Assembly: GCA_002422455.1 (NCBI GenBank)
Contig: DIVK01000103.1
Span: 6,135-52,146 of the forward strand
Source: Rhodoferax sp. UBA6134
Lineage (GTDB): Bacteria > Pseudomonadota > Gammaproteobacteria > Burkholderiales > Burkholderiaceae_C
DNA: 46,012 bases
Direction: 5' to 3'
The notes under the pieces are model-generated. The model saw only the letters and a program-made list of their open reading frames with translations, did not search any database and was not told the origin of the DNA. How positions within the stretch are numbered: position 1 is the first letter of the stretch; every line of letters starts with the position of its first letter. A program made the translations under genes and the position numbers. Positions 39,232 to 46,012 of the stretch are shown here, in pieces.

Positions 39232-41079
39232 ATGTTCCCTCAGCGACTTGACTCCACACTCGCCTACGACATCGCCAAGGCCATGATGGATGGCTTTAAC
39301 CGCCACTATCAGCTGTTTCGAACCGAATCGGCGCGCGCCAAGCACCGTTTCGAGACCGCCGACTGGCATGGCCAGCAACGTGCCCAGCGCGAGCGCATCG
39401 AGTTCTACGACCTGCGGGTGCGCGAGTGCTCCAACCGGCTGGAGCGCGAATTCAGGGCCGGCGAGCAATCCATGGACGTGTGGCAGCAAGTCAAGCTGCA
39501 TTACATCGGCCTGCTGGTCAACCACCACCAGCCGGAACTGGCTGAGAGCTTCTTCAATTCGGTCACCACCAAGATCCTGCACCGCAGCTATTTCCAGAAC
39601 GATTTCATCTTTGTGCGGCCCGCCGTCAGCACCGAGTACATCGAAAACGGCGAGCCCGAGGCCCGCCCGACCTACCGCGCCTACTACCCCACGCGCGACA
39701 GCATGCATGCGGTGCTGGTGCGCATGGTGAACGACTTTGACCTGCGCCTGCCATTCAGCAACCTGGAGCGCGATGCCGCCCTGGTACAGGCCGCCATGGC
39801 CGGGCGGCTGGGCGACGCCAAGCTGCGCGCCAACTTCCAGATCCAGGTGCTGACCGGCCTGTTTTTCCGCAACAAGGGTTGCTACATCGTGGGCAAGCTG
39901 ATCAACGGCTTCAACGAATTCGCGTTTGCGCTGCCGGTGCTGCACAACCGGGCCGGCAAGCTGGTGATCGACGCGGCGCTGTTTGGCGAGGACGACCTGC
40001 TGATGCTGTTCAGCTTTGCCCGTGCCTACTTCATGGTGGACATGGAGATTCCGTCGGCCTATGTGCAATATTTACGCAGCATGATGCCACGCAAGCCGCG
40101 CAACGAAATCTACAATGCGCTGGGTCTGGCCAAACAGGGCAAGACCCTGTTTTACCGTGACTTTTTGCACCATCTTCGGCACTCCACCGACCGGTTCCGC
40201 AGCGCACCCGGCATCAAGGGCATGGTGATGCTGGTGTTCGACCTGCCGTCCTTTCCCTACGTGTTCAAAGTCATCAAGGACTATTACCCGCCGCAAAAGG
40301 ACACCACCCGCGAGCAGATTCAGGGCAAGTACCTGCTGGTCAAGCAGCACGACCGCGTGGGCCGCATGGCCGACACGCTGGAGTACAGCGAGGTGGCCTT
40401 TCCGCGCGAACGCTTTGACGACGAACTGATCGCCGAGATCGAAAAGTTCGCGCCCAGCCAGCTGGAGATCAGCGACCGCGATGGCGATGGCCGCGTCGAA
40501 GTCATCATCAAGCACGTCTACATCGAGCGGCGCATGATTCCGCTCAACATCTATCTGCAGGAAGCCTTCGATGCCGGTGGCGCCGACCCCGCCGCGCAGG
40601 GGCCGGTCGCGGTCCGGGCGCGCGAGCAGATCGAGCGCGGCGTCATCGAGTACGGCAACGCCATCAAAGACCTGGTGGCCGCCAACATCTTCCCCGGCGA
40701 CATGCTGTGGAAAAACTTCGGCATCACACGCCACGGCAAGGTGGTGTTCTACGACTACGACGAAATCGAATACGTCACCGACTGCAACTTCCGCCGCGTG
40801 CCGACACCCCGCAACGAAGAAGAAGAAATGTCGGGCGAAGTCTGGTACAGCGTAGGCCCGAAAGACGTGTTCCCCGAAACCTTCGGCCCCTTCCTGCTGG
40901 GCAACCCGGCGGTGCGCGACATCTTCATGAAGCACCACGCCGACTTGCTGGACGTGGCTTTTTGGCAAAGCCACAAGGAGCGCATCCAGCAAGGCCATGT
41001 GTACGACGTGTTCCCTTACGAGCAGGACAAGCGCTTTCGCGCCGCTGCGGCGGCCGAACCCGCGCAGCCCCCGATCTGA
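39232..41079 (+). CDS. aceK: Isocitrate dehydrogenase kinase/phosphatase
   Basis: 615 aa, slightly longer than E. coli AceK. Features: RTESARAKHRFETADW near the N-terminus, VFDLPSFPYVFKVIKDYY with the ATP-binding Lys, and DMLWKNFGITRHGKVVFYDYDEI with the catalytic Asp/Asn region. It switches isocitrate dehydrogenase off by phosphorylation during growth on acetate and similar carbon sources, which fits acetyl-CoA-producing leucine degradation next door. ATG at 39232. Confidence 0.96.
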   Translation: MFPQRLDSTLAYDIAKAMMDGFNRHYQLFRTESARAKHRFETADWHGQQRAQRERIEFYDLRVRECSNRLEREFRAGEQSMDVWQQVKLHYIGLLVNHHQPELAESFFNSVTTKILHRSYFQNDFIFVRPAVSTEYIENGEPEARPTYRAYYPTRDSMHAVLVRMVNDFDLRLPFSNLERDAALVQAAMAGRLGDAKLRANFQIQVLTGLFFRNKGCYIVGKLINGFNEFAFALPVLHNRAGKLVIDAALFGEDDLLMLFSFARAYFMVDMEIPSAYVQYLRSMMPRKPRNEIYNALGLAKQGKTLFYRDFLHHLRHSTDRFRSAPGIKGMVMLVFDLPSFPYVFKVIKDYYPPQKDTTREQIQGKYLLVKQHDRVGRMADTLEYSEVAFPRERFDDELIAEIEKFAPSQLEISDRDGDGRVEVIIKHVYIERRMIPLNIYLQEAFDAGGADPAAQGPVAVRAREQIERGVIEYGNAIKDLVAANIFPGDMLWKNFGITRHGKVVFYDYDEIEYVTDCNFRRVPTPRNEEEEMSGEVWYSVGPKDVFPETFGPFLLGNPAVRDIFMKHHADLLDVAFWQSHKERIQQGHVYDVFPYEQDKRFRAAAAAEPAQPPI

Positions 41080-41151
41080 TATGCGCGGTACGATGAACGG
41101 CTGTCGACACCGCCGCGACCAGAACCTGATTTTTTATTGAAAGGACTCAAA

Positions 41152-42333
41152 ATGACCGATGCCATCGTAATCGTGGGTGCCGCCCGCACCCCCATGGGAA
41201 GCTTCCAGGGCGATTTTTCTTCTCTGGCCGCCCATGACCTGGGGGGCGCCGCCATCAAGGCCGCCGTGGCGCGTGCGGGTGTGGCCAGCGAGCTGGTCAA
41301 CGAAGTGTTGTTTGGCAACTGCCTGATGGCCGGCCAGGGCCAGGCGCCGGCGCGCCAGGCTGCGTTCAAGGGCGGTTTGCCCATCAGCGCGGGTGCCGTG
41401 ACGCTGTCCAAGATGTGCGGCTCGGGCATGCGCGCGGCCATGTTCGGCCACGACATGCTGGCCGCCGGCAGTGCCGACGTGCTGGTGGCCGGCGGCATGG
41501 AGAGCATGACCAACGCGCCCTACCTGCTGCCCAAGGCGCGCGGCGGCTACCGCATTGGCCACGACCGCATTTTTGACCACATGATGCTCGACGGCCTGGA
41601 AGACGCCTACGAAGCGGGCCGCTCCATGGGCACCTTCGGCGAGGACTGCGCCGCCAAATACGGCTTCAGCCGCGAGCAGCAGGACCAGTTCGCCTCCACC
41701 AGCGTGCAGCGGGCGCAGGCCGCAATCCAGTCCGGCGCGTTCGCCGCCGAGATCGCGCCGGTCACGGTCAAGGGCCGCGCGGGCGACACCGTGATCTCCA
41801 TCGACGAAGGCCCCGGCAAGATCAAGCTGGAGAAAATCGCCACGCTCAAACCGGCCTTCAGGAAAGACGGCACCATCACCGCCGCCAGCAGCTCCAGCAT
41901 CAACGACGGCGCCGCCGCCCTGGTGATGATGCGCGCCTCGACCGCGGCCAGGCTCGGCTGCAAGCCGCTGGCGCGCATCGTCAGCCATGCGGTGCATGCA
42001 CAGGAGCCCAACTGGTTCGCCACGGCCCCGGTCGGCGCGGTGAACAAGGCGCTGGCCAAGGCCGGCTGGAACGCGCGCGACGTGGAGCTGTGGGAAGTGA
42101 ATGAAGCCTTCGCCGTGGTGCCGATGGCGCTGATGCATGACCTGGGCGTGCACCACGACATCGTCAACGTCAACGGCGGCGCCTGCGCGCTGGGCCACCC
42201 GATCGGCGCCAGCGGCGCGCGCATCATGGTCACCCTGATGTACGCGCTGCAGGCCCGCGGCCTGAAAAAAGGCATGGCCACGCTGTGCATTGGCGGCGGC
42301 GAAGGCACCGCCGTGGCGCTGGAGATGCTGTAG
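41152..42333 (+). CDS. Acetyl-CoA C-acetyltransferase (thiolase)
   Basis: 393 aa from the ATG at 41152 after GAAAGGACTC; the ORF start at 41137 lacks support. Thiolase residues: Cys89 in SKMCGSGM, the His in ALGHPIGASGAR and the second Cys in LCIGGGEGTAV. It cleaves acetoacetyl-CoA in the leucine pathway or works in the reverse direction for polyhydroxybutyrate. Within the liu region the degradative role is more likely. Confidence 0.93.
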   Translation: MTDAIVIVGAARTPMGSFQGDFSSLAAHDLGGAAIKAAVARAGVASELVNEVLFGNCLMAGQGQAPARQAAFKGGLPISAGAVTLSKMCGSGMRAAMFGHDMLAAGSADVLVAGGMESMTNAPYLLPKARGGYRIGHDRIFDHMMLDGLEDAYEAGRSMGTFGEDCAAKYGFSREQQDQFASTSVQRAQAAIQSGAFAAEIAPVTVKGRAGDTVISIDEGPGKIKLEKIATLKPAFRKDGTITAASSSSINDGAAALVMMRASTAARLGCKPLARIVSHAVHAQEPNWFATAPVGAVNKALAKAGWNARDVELWEVNEAFAVVPMALMHDLGVHHDIVNVNGGACALGHPIGASGARIMVTLMYALQARGLKKGMATLCIGGGEGTAVALEML

Positions 42334-42348
42334 ACCGCAGCGCCAACG

Positions 42349-43407
42349 TCAGGCCAGGGGCGCGCCGGCGCGTCTGAACTCTGCCGGGGAGGTGCCGGTC
42401 CAGCCCTTGAACGCCCGGATGAAGCTTTTCTCGTTCTGAAAGCCCGTTGCCTCGGCCACCTGCTTGATCGGACGCGAGGTGCGCAGCAGCAACTCCAGCG
42501 CACGGCTCTTGCGCACCTCGTCCTTCAGCGCCTGCAGCGAAGCGCCTTCATCCTTGAGCTGCCGGTGCAGAGTGCGCGGCGAAACGTGCAACAGGGCGGC
42601 CAGGGCCTCGGCGCTGTGGGTCTGCGCGGGCTGGGTCTGCAGCGCCTGACGCACCCGCTGCACCAGCAGACGGTCGCGCCGGTATTGCAGCACGGTCAGC
42701 GGCAAGGCGCGCTGCAGCATTTGTTGCAGCGCGTGCTCGTCGCGACGCAAAGGCAGCGCCAGGTAGCGGGCGTCGAAGCGCAGACCGGCGGGCGCGGTGC
42801 CGAACGCGGTGGGGCCTGAAAACAGCACGCCATAAACGTCGTGGTGCGGCGGCGGCGCAAACGGAAACTGTGCGCCTTGCAGCGGAATGCGGGAATCAAC
42901 CAGCCAGCAGGCCAGGCCGTGAATGTTGCACAACACCGAAACCAGGCAGAACTCGCGCAGCGCGCCGAGATCGCGCTGCTCGGTGATGCACAGCGTCGCC
43001 GTATCGTCCACCACGCTCAGCGTCAAGGTAATGTCGTCCGTCAGCAGCCCGTGGTGGCGGCACCAGCGCCTGAGCGCCAGCTCCAGCGCCGGCGCGCTGA
43101 TGGAGGCGCGTGCCAGCATGCCGTAGCTGCCCCAGGGCAGGCGGCGGCTGAACCAGCCCAGGCCCTCGTCGTCGAGTTCCTGCATGGCGGCGCCGGAGAT
43201 GCGCTCCATCTGCGCCGCAGTGATGCGTGCCGCCGGATCGCTCAAAGCGGCTGGCGCAATTTGTGCCAGTGCCAGCGCTTCGGCCGGACTGCGCCCGCGT
43301 TGGTCATAGGCTCGCACAATCGCATTCACAAAAGCAATCGGCGTAACGGCCGGGCCGGTGCCGAGGCCGGCCGCCGCCTGGGGGGCCGGAAGGGGGCGGG
43401 AAAACAT
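42349..43407 (-). CDS. AraC-family regulator with Arabinose_bd-type N-terminal domain
   Basis: 352 aa on the minus strand, convergent with the thiolase and divergent from the acyl-CoA synthetase. The N-terminal domain (about 20-210) resembles the PF12625 type found in regulators of lipid and aromatic catabolism. The C-terminal double helix-turn-helix is clear (HSAEALAALLHVSPRTLHRQL and VAEATGFQNEKSFIRAFKGWTG). Likely controls the divergent acyl-CoA synthetase/liuB genes; effector unknown. Confidence 0.88.
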   Translation of the reverse strand: MFSRPLPAPQAAAGLGTGPAVTPIAFVNAIVRAYDQRGRSPAEALALAQIAPAALSDPAARITAAQMERISGAAMQELDDEGLGWFSRRLPWGSYGMLARASISAPALELALRRWCRHHGLLTDDITLTLSVVDDTATLCITEQRDLGALREFCLVSVLCNIHGLACWLVDSRIPLQGAQFPFAPPPHHDVYGVLFSGPTAFGTAPAGLRFDARYLALPLRRDEHALQQMLQRALPLTVLQYRRDRLLVQRVRQALQTQPAQTHSAEALAALLHVSPRTLHRQLKDEGASLQALKDEVRKSRALELLLRTSRPIKQVAEATGFQNEKSFIRAFKGWTGTSPAEFRRAGAPLA

Positions 43408-43528
43408 GGATCAAGTATCTTTCCATGTGGCATGATTTGCAACCCCCGTGGCCGACGCCCAAAGGCGTGAGCCTCTATGCTGCGCTACCCGGTCATTTCC
43501 GGGCTCCATGACTCCCGAGGAAACAAAT

Positions 43529-45265
43529 ATGACAGCAACTCCTGTGAATACCCCGATCACGCCCGTCTTGACGAGCAGTTTGTCCTGTGGCACCACCGAC
43601 GTGCCGCTGATCGAGCAAACGCTGGGCGACTTCTTTGACGCCATGGTCGAGCGTCTGCCGGACCATGAAGCGCTGGTAAGCGTACACCAGCAACTGCGCT
43701 ACACCTACCGTGAGTTGCAGACCGCCAGCAAGCAGTTGGCCAGCGCCCTGCTCGGACTCGGGCTGGAGCCGGGCGACCGGGTCGGCATCTGGTCGCACAA
43801 CAATGCCCAGTGGCTGCTGATGCAGCTGGCCACCGCCCAGGTCGGCCTGATCCTGGTCAACATCAACCCGGCGTACCGCGTGGCCGAGCTGGAGTACGCG
43901 CTCAACAAGGTCGGCTGCAAGGCCCTGGTGACCATGGCCCGCTTCAAGAGCAGCGACTACCTGGGCATGGTGCGCGAGTTGGCGCCGGAGCTGGACACGG
44001 CAACAGCGGGCGCCCTGCAGGCGGCCCGCCTGCCGCAGCTGCGCACCGTGGTGTGGCTGGACGAACCGGGCCAGGCGGACGAAGCGCCGGGGCTGATGCG
44101 TTTCTCCAGCCTGCTGGCGGCGGGTGACGCGGCTGACCCGCGGCTGGCGGCCGTGGCCAGACTGCTGCACGCCACCGACCCGATCAACATCCAGTTCACC
44201 AGCGGCACCACCGGCTTCCCCAAGGGCGCCACGCTGACGCACCGCAACATCCTGAACAACGGCTTCTTTGTCGGCGAGGCCATCAAACTCACCCCGGCCG
44301 ACCGGCTGTGCGTGCCGGTGCCGCTGTACCACTGCTTTGGCATGGTGCTGGGCAACCTGGCCTGCCTCACGCATGGCGCCACCATTGTTTATCCGAACGA
44401 CAACTTTGACCCCCTGAGCGTGCTGCAAGCCGTGCAGGACGAAAAATGCACCGGCCTTCACGGCGTGCCGACCATGTTCATTGCCGTGCTGGACCACCCG
44501 CGCTTTGGCGAATTCGATCTGACCAGCCTGCGCACCGGCATCATGGCCGGCTCGCCCTGCCCGATCGAGGTCATGAAGCGCGTGGTGCGCGACATGCACA
44601 TGGCGGAGGTCACCATCGCCTACGGCATGACCGAAACCAGTCCGGTCAGCTGCCAGAGCAACACCAGCACACCGCTGGAAAAGCGGGTGGCAACAGTGGG
44701 CCTGGTGCTGCCGCACCTGCAGGTCAAGGTGGTTGATCCCGCCAGCGGCGAAACCGTGGCGCCGGACGTGTCGGGCGAGCTGTGTACGCGCGGCTACTCG
44801 GTCATGCACGGCTATTGGGAAGACCCGGCCCGCACCGCCGAGGCGATTGACGCCGAAGGCTGGATGCACACCGGCGACCTGGCCACGATGGACGCGCAGG
44901 GCTACGTCAACATCGTCGGGCGCATCAAGGACATGGTAATTCGCGGCGGGGAGAACATCTACCCGCGTGAGATCGAGGAATTTCTCTACCGCCACCCCCA
45001 GATTCAGGACGTGCAGGTGGTGGGCATTCCGGACTCCAAATACGGCGAGGAGCTGTGCGCCTGGATCGTCCTGCGCCCCGGCCAGACCCTGAGCGAAGAT
45101 GACGTCCGGGCCTTTTGCAAAGGACAGATCGCGCACTACAAGGTGCCGCGCTACATCCGGTTCGTCAGCGAGTTCCCGATGACCGTGACCGGCAAGATCC
45201 AGAAGTTCAAGATCCGGGATGAAATGAAGCTGCAGCTGGGACTGCAGGAAGACAAAACCGCCTGA
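43529..45265 (+). CDS. Acyl-CoA synthetase (AMP-binding)
   Basis: 578 aa from the ATG at 43529 (MTATPVNTP) behind GAGGAAACAAAT; an ATG at 43508 would add seven residues. AMP-binding enzyme motifs: FTSGTTGFPKGATLTH, YGMTETSPVSCQ, TGDLATMD, GRIKDMVIRGGENIYPREIEEF and the late lysine GKIQKFKIR. Activates a fatty or branched acid to its CoA ester; similar genes accompany liu clusters. Substrate not predictable in detail. Confidence 0.92.
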   Translation: MTATPVNTPITPVLTSSLSCGTTDVPLIEQTLGDFFDAMVERLPDHEALVSVHQQLRYTYRELQTASKQLASALLGLGLEPGDRVGIWSHNNAQWLLMQLATAQVGLILVNINPAYRVAELEYALNKVGCKALVTMARFKSSDYLGMVRELAPELDTATAGALQAARLPQLRTVVWLDEPGQADEAPGLMRFSSLLAAGDAADPRLAAVARLLHATDPINIQFTSGTTGFPKGATLTHRNILNNGFFVGEAIKLTPADRLCVPVPLYHCFGMVLGNLACLTHGATIVYPNDNFDPLSVLQAVQDEKCTGLHGVPTMFIAVLDHPRFGEFDLTSLRTGIMAGSPCPIEVMKRVVRDMHMAEVTIAYGMTETSPVSCQSNTSTPLEKRVATVGLVLPHLQVKVVDPASGETVAPDVSGELCTRGYSVMHGYWEDPARTAEAIDAEGWMHTGDLATMDAQGYVNIVGRIKDMVIRGGENIYPREIEEFLYRHPQIQDVQVVGIPDSKYGEELCAWIVLRPGQTLSEDDVRAFCKGQIAHYKVPRYIRFVSEFPMTVTGKIQKFKIRDEMKLQLGLQEDKTA

Positions 45266-45275
45266 AAGAAGTTGT

Positions 45276-46012
45276 ATGCCCATTCTTGACACCAAACTCA
45301 ATGCCCGCGCGGCGGACTTTCAGGCCAACGCCGCCGCCATGCGCGCCTTGGTGGACGACCTCAACACCCAGATCGCCAAAGTGGCCCAGGGCGGCGGCGA
45401 GGCGGCGCGCGCCAAGCACACCGGGCGCGGCAAGCTGCTGCCGCGCGAGCGCGTGCAAATGCTGCTCGACCCCGGCACGCCCTTTCTGGAACTCTCCCCC
45501 CTGGCCGCCCTCGGACTGTACCCGGACCGCGATGGCAGCGACAGCGCCCCCGGCGCCGGCCTGATCGCCGGCATTGGCCGCGTCAGCGGGGTCGACTGCA
45601 TGATCGTGTGCAACGACGCCACCGTCAAAGGCGGAACCTACTACCCGATGACGGTCAAGAAGCATTTGCGGGCGCAGGAGATTGCCCAGCAAAACCGCCT
45701 GACCTGCATCTACCTGGTGGACTCGGGCGGCGCCAACCTGCCGAACCAGGACGAGGTGTTTCCGGACCGCGACCATTTCGGCCGCATCTTCTTCAACCAG
45801 GCCAACATGAGCGCCCTGGGCATTTCGCAGGTTGCGGTGGTGATGGGCAGTTGCACCGCCGGCGGCGCCTACATGCCGGCCATGAGCGACGAGACCATCA
45901 TCGTCAAGAACCAGGGCACCATTTTCCTGGGCGGCCCGCCGCTGGTGAAAGCCGCCACCGGCGAGGTGGTGACGGCCGAAGACCTGGGCGGCGGCGATGT
46001 GCATACGCGCCT
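45276..46012 (+). CDS. liuB: Methylcrotonoyl-CoA carboxylase, carboxyltransferase subunit (3' end outside window)
   Basis: 245 codons visible from the ATG at 45276, 10 nt after the acyl-CoA synthetase; about half of the usual length. Biotin-dependent carboxyltransferase pattern: RGKLLPRERVQMLLDPGTPFLELS, ATVKGGTYYPMTVKKHLRAQEIA, YLVDSGGANLPNQDEVFPDRDHFGRIFFNQ and VMGSCTAGGAYMPAMSDE (short parts). YLVDSGGANLP and HFGRIFFNQA are typical of the methylcrotonoyl-CoA enzyme, which carboxylates 3-methylcrotonyl-CoA in leucine degradation. Confidence 0.94.
   Translation, partial: MPILDTKLNARAADFQANAAAMRALVDDLNTQIAKVAQGGGEAARAKHTGRGKLLPRERVQMLLDPGTPFLELSPLAALGLYPDRDGSDSAPGAGLIAGIGRVSGVDCMIVCNDATVKGGTYYPMTVKKHLRAQEIAQQNRLTCIYLVDSGGANLPNQDEVFPDRDHFGRIFFNQANMSALGISQVAVVMGSCTAGGAYMPAMSDETIIVKNQGTIFLGGPPLVKAATGEVVTAEDLGGGDVHTR

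Noticed and set aside
43428..43441. Sigma-54-like TGGCATGATTTGCA before the acyl-CoA synthetase
   Set aside because: GG and GC are only 8 nt apart; sigma-54 promoters need 10.
43493..45301. 602-codon open frame on the minus strand opposite the acyl-CoA synthetase
   Set aside because: Composition is rich in His, Ala, Arg and Gly with no domain; it is the mirror of high GC3 in the real gene. The same applies to long opposite frames at 69-1328, 2569-4017, 11005-12876, 12801-14114, 22050-23177 and 28902-30845.

Overview
The window is about 46 kb of high-GC DNA from a nitrogen-fixing betaproteobacterium. Protein sequences, a recurring intergenic palindromic repeat and the gene order suggest the Comamonadaceae (Rhodoferax or Polaromonas type); the genus is an inference. 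nifHDK and nifENX are not in the window.

Layout. (1) 1-8424, minus strand: a long nifB operon reading leftwards from a sigma-54 promoter at 8409-8424 with two NifA-type upstream sites: nifB, a 2x[4Fe-4S] ferredoxin, a nif-type IscA/HesB protein, a TPR-like protein, the [4Fe-4S]-LRV repeat protein, two nifZ genes, a DUF3024-like protein, a NifS-like cysteine desulfurase, nifT, a small conserved protein, a DegT-family protein and a SIR2-like protein that runs off the left edge. The last two look like enzyme folds that have lost their catalytic residues. (2) 8497-10789, minus: an accessory insert between nifB and nifA, holding remnants of a helicase/DUF4391 locus, an intact VapBC pair and an intact HEPN-MNT pair. 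(3) 10831-12537, minus: nifA of the oxygen-sensitive, cysteine-containing type. (4) 12818-17731, plus: an Isc-type iron-sulfur assembly operon (iscS, iscU, an ErpA-like gene, iscA, hscA, fdx) behind a near-perfect sigma-54 promoter, without hscB or iscR. (5) 17732-19842, plus: a second accessory insert with a RelE-like toxin gene broken by one stop codon, its HigA-like antitoxin, a cupin gene and an AbrB/PIN toxin-antitoxin pair. (6) 20003-26039, plus: nifV-cysE-nifW-fixABCX behind a third sigma-54 promoter with a NifA site. (7) 26213-34010: housekeeping genes corC, lnt, glyQ, glyS, gmhB, plsC and a YgjP-type metalloprotease, then an MgtC/DUF4010-type membrane protein. (8) 35361-46012: leucine/isovalerate degradation genes (liuR with a perfect operator, liuA, thiolase, acyl-CoA synthetase, liuB running off the right edge) interrupted by a bicarbonate-uptake module (sbtA, sbtB, carbonic anhydrase), aceK and an AraC-type regulator.

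How it works together: NifA would turn on three operons that assemble the nitrogenase cofactor core (NifB with its ferredoxin and LRV protein), supply sulfur and Fe-S clusters (IscS/IscU/HscA/Fdx, with CysE feeding cysteine synthesis), make homocitrate (NifV), protect or mature the proteins (NifW, NifZ) and deliver low-potential electrons (FixABCX). Toxin-antitoxin modules sit at the junctions between these operons. The most unusual observations are the two apparently catalytically dead enzyme folds at the end of the nifB operon, the Isc operon with a repeat element where hscB is expected, the relic defence-like locus between nifB and nifA, and a low-GC mosaic block inside glyS.
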